64,000 nucleotides of DNA from Jeotgalicoccus saudimassiliensis (GTDB lineage: Bacteria; Bacillota; Bacilli; Staphylococcales; Salinicoccaceae): assembly GCF_000756715.1 (NCBI RefSeq), contig NZ_CCSE01000001.1:620001-684000 (forward strand), written 5' to 3'. The notes beneath the pieces are model-generated. The model ran no database searches. It was not told the origin of the DNA and saw only the letters and a program-made list of their open reading frames with translations. Positions within the stretch are counted from its first letter, which is position 1. Every line of letters begins with the position of its first letter. The translations under genes were made by a program, and so were the position numbers. Below, piece after piece: positions 35,017-42,665 of the stretch.

Positions 35017-36795
35017 ATGCGGGTGTTTAAAAATTTGGGATGGTTTTTTAAACTCGAAAAGAAAAGTTATATTACAGGACTGCTCATGCTGGTCCTCGTC
35101 GCTCTTTTGGAACTCGTGCCGCCGCAGGTCATCGGCCGGGTCATAGACAGGATTACGACGGAAACCTTAACATCAAATGCCCTGGTGCTATTTGGTGTAC
35201 TGCTTTTATTTACAGCGATATTAACGTACATATTCAGGTTTTTATGGCGTATTATGATTTTTGGTGCGTCGAACAGACTGGGCCGGAAACTCCGTGAACA
35301 GCTCTTTAAAAAATATTCATCGATGTCTCCGGCATTTTTCGGCAGGCGCCGTACCGGTGATTTAATGGCACACGCGACAAACGATATTAACGCGGTTCAG
35401 ATGACCGCCGGTGCAGGTATTCTGACCATTGCAGACTCTGTTATTACCGGCGGTGCGGTGCTCGTGACGATGGCACTGACAGTCAGCCCGAAACTGACGC
35501 TGATCGCGATGATTCCTTTGCCGTTTATGGTTATTTTAACGAGCTGGTACGGATCGATACTAAGCCGTCTGTTCCGTGTGGCGCAGGCTGCTTTCAGCTC
35601 TTTAAACGATAAAACCCAGGAATCCATTGCGGGTATCAAAGTAACAAAAACATTCGGCTACGAAGAAGAAGATTTAAAAGACTTCACAAATTTATCCGAT
35701 GATGTCGTTCATAAAAACTTAAAAGTGGCAAAAATTGATGCGCTGTTTGATCCTACGATTACAGCGATTATTGCCATCAGCTACTTCCTGTCAATATTTT
35801 TCGGGGCACGAATGGTTGTTGCTGACGAGATTACGCTTGGACAGCTGGTGACATTCACGACATATCTCGGCATGATGGTGTGGCCGCTCCTTGCACTCGG
35901 CTGGTTCTTTAACTTAATCGAGCGGGGGAAAGCCTCTTACGACCGTATCGAAGAAATCATGAACACAGTAAGCGATATCGGCAATACAGCGGCAACAGAC
36001 GATGTGCCGTCCGGTGACATTACATTTAACGTGGATGAATTCACTTTCCCGGGAGAGGATGATGTGTCGCTTCGAGATCTTCATTTTACTTTAAAAGAAG
36101 GACAGACACTCGGGATTGTCGGGCGCACGGGTTCGGGGAAAAGCTCAATTATCAGACTGCTGCTCCGTGAGTTTGATACAGCAGGCAATAACGCTGTAGA
36201 GATAAACGGACTTGATATTAAACAGTACGATATTAAAAAGCTGCGGGCGCTGTTCGGTTATGTGCCGCAGGATAATTTCCTGTTTTCAACGACAATCAGA
36301 AACAATATCGCATTTACGAACCCGGAGATCGGTACCGCGGCAATTCACCGGGCAGCTGATTTGAGTTATATTCACAACGATATTGAAGGTTTCCCGGAAG
36401 GTTACGATACGGTCGTCGGGGAACGCGGTGTATCATTATCAGGCGGACAGAAACAGCGTATTTCCATTGCACGCGCTTTAATTTCAGACCCTGATATTTT
36501 GATTCTCGATGATTCCCTGTCGGCGGTTGATGCGGAAACGGAGACGGCAATTTTAAGGAACATCGAAGAAAACCGGGCGGGCAAAACGAATGTTATTACA
36601 GCACACAGAATGAGTGCAGTAAGAAATGCAGATTTAATACTCGTTATGGAAGACGGCCGCATCGTTGAGCGAGGCACGCATGAATCTCTGACGAAGGCGC
36701 GCGGATGGTATTACGAAACGTATAAAGCACAGTCGCTGCGTCAGAACTTAACAAAAGAACTGGATGAAACGCTGGAAGGGGGTGACGGGTCATGA
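35017..36795 (+). CDS. Heterodimeric ABC exporter half with degenerate site (YheI/BmrC-like)
   Basis: A 592-residue half-transporter with an N-terminal six-helix domain (to about 320) and a C-terminal ATPase. Walker A is GRTGSGKSS near residue 370, the signature LSGGQKQR near 475, and Walker B ILILDDSLSAVD near 497. The usual catalytic glutamate after Walker B is aspartate, as in BmrC of Bacillus subtilis, so the site built on this Walker A/B is catalytically weak. The gene overlaps the next by four bases. Together they should form a multidrug-type efflux pump. Substrate is unknown. Confidence 0.9.
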   Translation: MRVFKNLGWFFKLEKKSYITGLLMLVLVALLELVPPQVIGRVIDRITTETLTSNALVLFGVLLLFTAILTYIFRFLWRIMIFGASNRLGRKLREQLFKKYSSMSPAFFGRRRTGDLMAHATNDINAVQMTAGAGILTIADSVITGGAVLVTMALTVSPKLTLIAMIPLPFMVILTSWYGSILSRLFRVAQAAFSSLNDKTQESIAGIKVTKTFGYEEEDLKDFTNLSDDVVHKNLKVAKIDALFDPTITAIIAISYFLSIFFGARMVVADEITLGQLVTFTTYLGMMVWPLLALGWFFNLIERGKASYDRIEEIMNTVSDIGNTAATDDVPSGDITFNVDEFTFPGEDDVSLRDLHFTLKEGQTLGIVGRTGSGKSSIIRLLLREFDTAGNNAVEINGLDIKQYDIKKLRALFGYVPQDNFLFSTTIRNNIAFTNPEIGTAAIHRAADLSYIHNDIEGFPEGYDTVVGERGVSLSGGQKQRISIARALISDPDILILDDSLSAVDAETETAILRNIEENRAGKTNVITAHRMSAVRNADLILVMEDGRIVERGTHESLTKARGWYYETYKAQSLRQNLTKELDETLEGGDGS

Positions 36796-38564
36796 CGACA
36801 GATGTTATTAACTTAACGCTGAAAGATCAGCTCCGTGTACTCGTCCGCCTTTTAAAGTACACATTGCCGTTTAAAGGCCTGATCATCCTCGCATTCAGTA
36901 TGCTGATTATTTCAACGGTAATGGGTGTCATGACACCGTACCTCGTCATGATTTTTATCGACGAATATTTAACGCCATCCGTATTCCCGGAAGAGGAAAT
37001 TATGTGGCTGATTATCGCATTCATTACCGTAAACGTGCTTGCGGTTGTGACGACATACTGGCAGATTTACCTGCTTCAGCGACTGGCGTTTAAAGTCATT
37101 CAAGAGCTTCGTATCGATGCTTTTCGTAAAATCGGCAGCCTCGGCATGACGTATTTCGATAAAGTGCCGTCCGGCAGTGTCGTATCACGTCTCACGAATG
37201 ATACTCAGGCAATTGTCGATATGTTTACATCGGTGCTTGGAACATTCCTGATGGCACTGTTTATGGTCGTATCGAGCTTCGTGATGATGTTCATACTCGA
37301 CGTCAAGCTGGCGTTTATCGCGCTGTTATTTATGCCGGTCATCGTAACCATTCTGCTCGTTTACCGTAAATATTCCGCCCGTTACTTTTCGCATGCACGT
37401 GGGCTGTTAAGTGATATGAACGCAAAACTTGCAGAGTCGATCGAAGGGATGAAAATCATTCAGGTATTCAATCAGGAAAAGAGACTCCAGCGTGAATTCG
37501 AATTAATTAACGAAGAGCATTATCAGTACAATCTCCGCACGATAAAACTCGATGGTCTGCTATTAAGACCGGCCATCGACATGATTTACATTCTGTCGAT
37601 CATTGTCATTCTGACCTATTTCGGATTTTTAAGCTTTGAAACGAGCGTAACAGCAGGTGTTATTTTTGCATTCATACAGTATATGGAGCGCTTTTTTGAA
37701 CCGATTAACCAGGTCAGTCAGAATTTGAATATTTTCCAGCAGGCACTTGTTGCAGCGAGCAGAGTATTTACGCTGCTTGATGATAAGAGACTTGAGCCGG
37801 TCCAGCAGGATAAGGCCGCTGCTAAAATTACCGGCGGCCGGGTCGAATTTAAAAATGTGACATTCAGTTATGACGGCAACGTCGATGTATTAAAAAACAT
37901 CAGCTTTGAAGTGCCGCCGGGTACGACGACCGCACTTGTCGGCCACACGGGATCCGGTAAGAGTTCCATCATTAATCTGATGATGCGGTTTTACGAATAC
38001 GAACACGGTGAAATTTTAATCGACGGGCATTCGATTAAAGAACTGCCGAAAGAAGAAATGAAGCGGAATATCGGTCTCGTGCTGCAGGATCCATTTATCT
38101 TCTACGGTACTTTAACGTCGAACATTAAGCTGTATCACAGTGCGATGACTTTTGAAATGGTGGAAAATGCGGCGGAGTTTGTCGGTGCCGACAGTTTCAT
38201 TAATAAGCTGCCCCATCAGTTCGAGCAGAAAGTCGTGGAGAAGGGTGCGGATTTCTCAAGCGGGGAACGCCAGCTGCTCGCATTTGCGAGAACGATGGCG
38301 ACAAATCCGAAAATACTGATACTCGATGAGGCGACGGCAAACATCGATTCATCGACGGAAGAAAAAATTCAGGAATCGCTGATGAAAATGCGAAGCGGCC
38401 GAACGACACTCGCTATAGCGCACCGTCTGTCGACGATTCAGGACGCTGATGAAATTCTCGTTCTGAATAAAGGCGAGATCGTTGAGAGAGGCACGCATGA
38501 CGAATTGGTACAATTAAAGGGAATTTACTATAAAATGTACCGATTGCAGAACAGTAAACAATAA
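36792..38564 (+). CDS. Heterodimeric ABC exporter half with active Walker B (YheH/BmrD-like)
   Basis: A 590-residue partner to the previous gene. Transmembrane domain to about residue 330, Walker A GHTGSGKSS near 381, Walker B ILILDEATANID near 507 with the catalytic glutamate present. The signature is FSSGERQ rather than LSGGQ; because it contacts the partner's Walker A/B, the non-standard signature and the partner's aspartate fall on the same degenerate composite site, exactly as in BmrCD. Start ATG overlaps the stop of the first gene (ATGA). Expression is likely coupled. Confidence 0.9.
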   Translation: MTTDVINLTLKDQLRVLVRLLKYTLPFKGLIILAFSMLIISTVMGVMTPYLVMIFIDEYLTPSVFPEEEIMWLIIAFITVNVLAVVTTYWQIYLLQRLAFKVIQELRIDAFRKIGSLGMTYFDKVPSGSVVSRLTNDTQAIVDMFTSVLGTFLMALFMVVSSFVMMFILDVKLAFIALLFMPVIVTILLVYRKYSARYFSHARGLLSDMNAKLAESIEGMKIIQVFNQEKRLQREFELINEEHYQYNLRTIKLDGLLLRPAIDMIYILSIIVILTYFGFLSFETSVTAGVIFAFIQYMERFFEPINQVSQNLNIFQQALVAASRVFTLLDDKRLEPVQQDKAAAKITGGRVEFKNVTFSYDGNVDVLKNISFEVPPGTTTALVGHTGSGKSSIINLMMRFYEYEHGEILIDGHSIKELPKEEMKRNIGLVLQDPFIFYGTLTSNIKLYHSAMTFEMVENAAEFVGADSFINKLPHQFEQKVVEKGADFSSGERQLLAFARTMATNPKILILDEATANIDSSTEEKIQESLMKMRSGRTTLAIAHRLSTIQDADEILVLNKGEIVERGTHDELVQLKGIYYKMYRLQNSKQ

Positions 38565-38591
38565 TTTGTCATATTTAAAGCACTTAATATA

Positions 38592-38635
38592 TTCATACCC
38601 CCAGTCAGATTTGATATACTGAGTCTGAATGGGGG
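38592..38635 (+). promoter_or_regulatory. Hairpin covering the ccdA ribosome site, with promoter in its loop
   Basis: CCCCCAGTCAGA (38598-38609) pairs with TCTGAATGGGGG (38624-38635) with one mismatch. The second arm contains the GGGGG ribosome site of ccdA. The loop holds TATACT (38615-38620) with TTCATA 17 bp upstream, a plausible promoter whose transcript would start after the first arm. Read-through RNA from the ABC operon could fold the hairpin and mask the site; it could also act as a weak terminator. Confidence 0.5.
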
Positions 38636-38643
38636 TTATTTTA

Positions 38644-39348
38644 ATGGGATCAGAAGTAACATTTCTCCTCGCCTTCGGAGCAGGTGTGCTGAGTTTTGTG
38701 TCCCCTTGTGTTCTGCCGGTTTTCCCTGCATTCGTATCGTATATTACCGGGATGAGCTACAACGAGGTTGAAAAACAGAATTTTAATGGCCGCGCCATTT
38801 TACATACATTGTTTTTCTTAATAGGATTCAGCATTATATATATTGCTCTCGGCTTTGGAACGTCGTTTTTCGGAGGCTATCTGATTGAGTACGGTAACCT
38901 GATCCGTCAGATCGGTGCAATCTTAATCGTTATTTTTGGACTTGTTATTACAGGCGTCCTGAAATTTGATTTTCTGATGAAAAACCATAAAGTTGAATTT
39001 AAAAACAGACCATCCGGTTTCTTCGGCTCGATTTTAATCGGTATGGCATTCGCAGCAGGCTGGACACCGTGCAACGGACCGATTATCGGTGCGATTTTTG
39101 CAATGAGTGCGTCAGAACCGAGCAACGCGTTAATGCTGATGGTTGTATACTGTATCGGATTTGGTATTCCATTCTTCGTATTAAGTTTCTTCGTATCGAA
39201 AACACGCTGGATGCTTAAATACTCAAATATTCTTATGAAGACCGGCGGCATTATCATGATACTGATGGGAATATTGTTATACTTCGACGGCTTGACACAG
39301 ATTATTATCTGGCTTCAGCCACTCTTCGGAGACTTCCAGGGATTCTAA
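38644..39348 (+). CDS. ccdA: Cytochrome c biogenesis protein CcdA
   Basis: A 234-residue, six-helix membrane protein of the DsbD/CcdA family, which carries reducing power from cytoplasmic thioredoxin to extracytoplasmic thiol proteins. The two redox cysteines are in SFVSPCVLPVFPAFVSY near residue 20 and AGWTPCNGPIIGA near 141. The ATG at 38644 is eight bases from GGGGG; the ATG at 38629 would remove the ribosome site. It is followed at once by ccdC. Its extracellular partner may be a thioredoxin-like protein or a SCO-type protein such as that at 45.7 kb. Confidence 0.92.
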   Translation: MGSEVTFLLAFGAGVLSFVSPCVLPVFPAFVSYITGMSYNEVEKQNFNGRAILHTLFFLIGFSIIYIALGFGTSFFGGYLIEYGNLIRQIGAILIVIFGLVITGVLKFDFLMKNHKVEFKNRPSGFFGSILIGMAFAAGWTPCNGPIIGAIFAMSASEPSNALMLMVVYCIGFGIPFFVLSFFVSKTRWMLKYSNILMKTGGIIMILMGILLYFDGLTQIIIWLQPLFGDFQGF

Positions 39349-39349
39349 T

Positions 39350-39847
39350 ATGATTGAATTTCTTGAATCAATCGAAGAACTGCTTTTCCTGATAGCATCA
39401 ATCGGCGCAGTTATAATGGGGATTATCGTAATTTTTGTCCGCAAACATGCGAGTAAATCGCCGCTGACATTAAAGAAAATAATTATCCCGCCGGTGATGA
39501 TGTCAACGGGAGCGCTGATGTATATATTCCCGTACTTCAGACTGTCGTGGCTTCATATCGCTGAGACTATTGCGATCGGTGCAGTATTTTCAATAGTATT
39601 AATCATTACGACGAAATACGAAGTGAAGAACTCCGAGCTCTACGTCAGACAGACTAAAGCATTCCCTATCATATTAATGGGACTGCTGCTTGCGAGAATC
39701 GCATTAAAGTATATATTATCGCTGAATACGACACCTGGCGAAATCGGCGGGATGTTCTTCCTGCTCGCTTTTGTCATGATCGGAATCTGGCGTATATCAA
39801 TGCTGATCAAACATAATGAATTTAAAAAACAGCAAGCCGTCGTGTGA
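39350..39847 (+). CDS. ccdC: CcdC-family membrane protein
   Basis: A 165-residue protein with about four transmembrane helices, the first at residues 12-29, a conserved basic stretch RKHASKSPLTLKKIIIPP, split as RKHASKSPL and KKIIIPP, and a C-terminal basic end. It matches the CcdC family (YneJ), found next to ccdA in Bacillus. CcdC is not essential for cytochrome c synthesis in Bacillus and its role is unknown. The start is two bases after the ccdA stop codon. Its own terminator overlaps the last codons. Confidence 0.85.
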   Translation: MIEFLESIEELLFLIASIGAVIMGIIVIFVRKHASKSPLTLKKIIIPPVMMSTGALMYIFPYFRLSWLHIAETIAIGAVFSIVLIITTKYEVKNSELYVRQTKAFPIILMGLLLARIALKYILSLNTTPGEIGGMFFLLAFVMIGIWRISMLIKHNEFKKQQAVV

Positions 39848-39864
39848 CGGTGAGCTGTTTTTTT
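39828..39864 (+). terminator. Terminator of ccdA-ccdC, overlapping the ccdC stop
   Basis: AACAGC/GCTGTT and GCCGTC/GACGGT form a two-part stem, followed by eight T residues. Confidence 0.8.
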
Positions 39865-39910
39865 GTTGGTTGGGGGGGTGAGCTGGATCGGCGGGGCGGA
39901 GTGGGAATCC

Positions 39911-40229
39911 CGGATGACAACGGCGATTCCCCGTTGTGAACCGAGCGTCCCCGGATGACAACGGCGATTTCCCGTTGTGAACCGACCACTCCCGAATGAC
40001 AACGGTGATTTCCCGTTGTGAACCGATCACCCCCGGATGACAACGGCGATTCCCCGTTGTGAACCGAGCGGCCCCGGATGACAACGGCGATTCCCCGTTG
40101 TGAACCGAGCGGCCCCGGATGACAACGGCGATTTCCCGTTGTGAACCGACCACTCCCGAATGACAACGGTGATTCCCCGTTGTGAACCGAGCAGCCCCGG
40201 TTGACAACGGCAGTTCCCCGTTGTCAACC
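39911..40229. repeat. Hairpin-repeat array 2: 8 units, 41-bp period (family B)
   Basis: Eight units have their ACAACGG arm at 39917, 39958, 39999, 40040, 40081, 40122, 40163 and 40204, exactly 41 bp apart. Each has ACAACGG, a 7-base loop and CCGTTGT; the flanks CCGGATG and GAACCG extend the pairing to about 14 bases with two mismatches. The last unit is a perfect 12-bp inverted repeat (GGTTGACAACGG and its complement). The array is placed between the terminators of ccdC and the facing DUF2621 gene. Both strands have open frames through it, but this is due to the repeat and not to coding. Confidence 0.95.
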
Positions 40230-40263
40230 ATCAAACCACCACATTCCCCTCAATCTGCCCCAC

Positions 40264-40296
40264 AAAAAAACAGCAAACCATCCTATGATGGTCTGC
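40264..40296 (-). terminator. Terminator of the DUF2621 gene
   Basis: GCA and ACCATC pair with GATGGT and TGC; seven T residues follow on the minus strand. The hairpin overlaps the end of the coding region. Confidence 0.7.
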
Positions 40297-40780
40297 CGCT
40301 TACTTTTTCCGTCTGCTCAAAGATGGAGAATTTCTGTTTCTCATCATCTGCAAGTTCAAACAGTTCTAAATATGGTGTGTAATCTATCTCAAGCTGATTT
40401 AATTTTTTCTTCATGAATCTGTGATCTTTTTTCGGTGTAGCGATAATGTACCCTTTCATTATCTGATCGAGCTCTATCGTTTCAACACCTTCATCAAGCG
40501 CAATTTTGGAAATTCTGCCGGCAATTCTTTCTTTGGCCACGTCTCTGAACAGTTCCGGAACCGGGCTCACCAGTTCGTTCAGCAGTTCGCGCGCATCTTT
40601 ATTCCATAACGGCAGTGCCTTTTCTATGTAATAGTCCTGCCAGTCGAGTTCCGAGTAGCCGTCGCCTTTAGGCATGCGGCGGAGAAACTTTCTGAACATA
40701 AAAAAGCCCCCGATTGTCATCGCACCGAGCATTATGAACGTCCATATCGCAATTAAAATCATAAAAATATCAAATGACAC
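40283..40780 (-). CDS. DUF2621 membrane-anchored protein (YneK-like)
   Basis: A roughly 165-residue protein with one N-terminal membrane helix, a basic FRKFLRRMPK segment, then a soluble helical domain starting with DGYSELDWQDYYIE and containing LWNKDARELLNELVSPVPE. It matches the DUF2621/YneK family, which lies downstream of ccdA-ccdC in Bacillus. Here the gene faces them. The GTG at 40780 is used because GAGG is eight bases upstream; the GTG at 40789 overlaps the ribosome site. The role is unknown. Confidence 0.78.
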   Translation of the reverse strand: MSFDIFMILIAIWTFIMLGAMTIGGFFMFRKFLRRMPKGDGYSELDWQDYYIEKALPLWNKDARELLNELVSPVPELFRDVAKERIAGRISKIALDEGVETIELDQIMKGYIIATPKKDHRFMKKKLNQLEIDYTPYLELFELADDEKQKFSIFEQTEKVSGRPS

Positions 40781-40878
40781 TGTAATCACCTCTACTTACC
40801 CCATATTATACATATTTTAAAACTTATTTGTCCATTTAATAATTTGTGACGATATATAGGATGAAAGGGGGTGGGAAC

Positions 40879-41082
40879 ATGATACAAAAACTAAGTGCCA
40901 AATTTCACTACTTCGTATTAAACGAAGCGGGACGCGAAGTTACAAAGCAGCGCTCACTGCACAGCCTGTCGATCAATACGAGCGATGACAACATTAACAA
41001 GCTTGCGGAAATTTACGAAAACCTGACAGGAGAAACGTACTCTATCGTTGAAAAAGTAGTCACTCACGTCGTAATGAAGTAA
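40879..41082 (+). CDS. DUF1659 small protein
   Basis: A 67-residue protein of the DUF1659 type, with the central stretch RSLHSLSINTSDDNI and a C-terminal amphipathic part. It is nearly always encoded with DUF2922 and YvrJ proteins, as here. The ATG at 40879 follows GGGGGTGGGA closely. A role at the membrane or cell surface has been suggested by co-occurrence with YvrJ, but there is no experimental function known to me. Confidence 0.8.
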   Translation: MIQKLSAKFHYFVLNEAGREVTKQRSLHSLSINTSDDNINKLAEIYENLTGETYSIVEKVVTHVVMK

Positions 41083-41122
41083 TTTAAAAGATTAAAACCA
41101 GTAACCGAAAGGAGGAACACCA

Positions 41123-41335
41123 ATGGAAGAAAAACTAGTAATGGTATTTATTACGAACCAGGAAAAGAGATATACACTGACAATCAACAATCCGAAAGAG
41201 GGACTGACAGCTGCAGAAGTGGAAGCTGAAGCAGCGCGCCTGATTGCAGAGAATGTTCTCCGTCCGTCTCAGGGTATCCCGGTTTCCCTGTATTCTGCAA
41301 AAATCGTCAACACATCAACTGAAGTCCTCAAGTAA
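41123..41335 (+). CDS. DUF2922 small protein
   Basis: A 70-residue protein with the DUF2922 pattern: an N-terminal strand pair (KLVMVFITNQEKRYTLTINN, with conserved Asn-Pro-Lys following) and VEAEAARLIAENVL helix, ending in a second strand region with SAKIVNTST. It starts after AAAGGAGG. It lies between the DUF1659 and YvrJ genes, a conserved trio of unknown function in Bacillota. Confidence 0.82.
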   Translation: MEEKLVMVFITNQEKRYTLTINNPKEGLTAAEVEAEAARLIAENVLRPSQGIPVSLYSAKIVNTSTEVLK

Positions 41336-41336
41336 T

Positions 41337-41456
41337 ATGGACTGGATTCCTTTTGTGAGCGATGTTGGATTTCCGGCGGTAATTACGTTTTTCCTGCTCC
41401 ACCGTATGGAGACGAAACTCGATGATTTAATAATTACAATCCAGCAGCTCAAATAA
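41337..41456 (+). CDS. YvrJ-family membrane peptide
   Basis: A 39-residue peptide starting one base after the DUF2922 stop. It begins DWIPFVSDVGFPAVITFFLL, the family's Trp-Ile-Pro lead and single membrane helix, followed by HRMETKLDDLI. The gene is too short for most gene finders. Its tight coupling with DUF2922 supports its reality. No ribosome site is clear apart from AGTCCTCAAG-like sequence, so it may rely on coupled translation. Confidence 0.8.
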   Translation: MDWIPFVSDVGFPAVITFFLLHRMETKLDDLIITIQQLK

Positions 41457-41461
41457 AAATG

Positions 41462-41496
41462 AGACTCTCCCGGAGATTTACCGGTGAGAGTCTTTT
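41462..41496 (+). terminator. Terminator of the DUF1659-DUF2922-YvrJ genes
   Basis: AGACTCTC and GAGAGTCT with inner CGG/CCG, followed by TTTT. Confidence 0.8.
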
Positions 41497-41549
41497 GTAC
41501 GTTATGAAGTATGATAAAATCAGTATAATGACATTAAGAGGTGACTACT

Positions 41550-42665
41550 ATGCGGATTTTACATACAGGTGACTGGCATATCGGCCGCAAAATGAACGGT
41601 CTCGATTTAATCGATGATCAGGCATACATACTTGAGAAATTAATGACTGAAATAGAAACCAATGACATTGATATCGTTGTCGTTGCCGGAGATATTTTCG
41701 ACCGCGCAAATCCGTCGCAGCGCGCATTAAAGCTTGCGAATGAGATGCTTTACAGAATCAATATTACGCTCCAAAAACCGCTCCTTGTCATCAGCGGTAA
41801 CCACGACAGCCGTGAAAGATTGAACTACGGCAGCGAGTGGTTTAAAGCTACGGATTTTCATATTAATACGGAGCTTGATGAGGCACACATTCCGGTCACA
41901 ATTGGTGATACGGATTTTTATCTGCTGCCGCATCACGAAGTACTTGAGGCGCGTAATTATTTCCAGGATGATGAAATTCATTCCCATCAGGATGCTTACG
42001 GTAAAATTATTGAGAAGATTGAAGAGAACCTCGACCAGGACAAGACGAACATTCTGATCGGTCATTTATACTTATCGGACAGTATCGAAAGTGACTCTGA
42101 ACGTCCGCTGTCGATGGGACTGAGTGAAGCGGTATCTGAAGACACGTTCAACAGCTTTGATTACTCGCTGTTTGGGCATCTGCATCATCCGTTTGCGGTA
42201 AACAGCGAAAAAGCATTCTACAGCGGTTCGCTGTTGAAGTATTCATTTTCTGAGCATAAGCAGCCGAAAGGGTACAGAATTATCGATACCGATGAGAAGA
42301 AAGTGTCGTTTATCCCGCTTGAACCGAAACACGATGTCGTTGTATTTACCGGTGATTATGAAGCAGTAATCAATGAAACAGTGACGTTTAAAGATAAAGA
42401 TGCGTACTTTAAGTTTGAACTGGCGAATATGAGTTATGTGACAGAACCGATGAGTAAAATTAAAATGATCTATCCGAATACGCTTGAGCTGAAACCTTTA
42501 ATTGAAGATAAATCGTCAGATCTTCAGACTGTTGATATGACGACGACCAGCGATGCTGAAATTTATGAGGCGTTTATCGAAACGACGCTCGACAGAAATG
42601 TAACGGATTTTGATAAGACGATGTTTAAGTCATATTTTGCAGGTGAACATAATGAAACTGATTAA
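41550..42665 (+). CDS. sbcD: SbcD exonuclease subunit (Mre11-like)
   Basis: A 371-residue metallophosphoesterase that with SbcC forms the ATP-dependent nuclease cutting hairpins and palindromic DNA. Metal-site motifs are in order: HTGDWHIG near residue 5, VAGDIFDRANPS near 47, SGNHDSRERL near 83, GHLYLSDS near 170 and FGHLHHPF near 210. The ATG at 41550 is spaced from AAGAGGTGA; the GTG nine bases earlier is part of this site. It overlaps sbcC by 14 bases. Its substrate preference is of note given the long hairpin arrays in this window. Confidence 0.95.
   Translation: MRILHTGDWHIGRKMNGLDLIDDQAYILEKLMTEIETNDIDIVVVAGDIFDRANPSQRALKLANEMLYRINITLQKPLLVISGNHDSRERLNYGSEWFKATDFHINTELDEAHIPVTIGDTDFYLLPHHEVLEARNYFQDDEIHSHQDAYGKIIEKIEENLDQDKTNILIGHLYLSDSIESDSERPLSMGLSEAVSEDTFNSFDYSLFGHLHHPFAVNSEKAFYSGSLLKYSFSEHKQPKGYRIIDTDEKKVSFIPLEPKHDVVVFTGDYEAVINETVTFKDKDAYFKFELANMSYVTEPMSKIKMIYPNTLELKPLIEDKSSDLQTVDMTTTSDAEIYEAFIETTLDRNVTDFDKTMFKSYFAGEHNETD

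Noticed and set aside
39797-40234. Overlapping minus-strand frames in array 2 with RFTTGNRRCHPG repeats
   Set aside because: Same effect of a repeat whose length is not a multiple of three; several frames overlap and none has a ribosome site.
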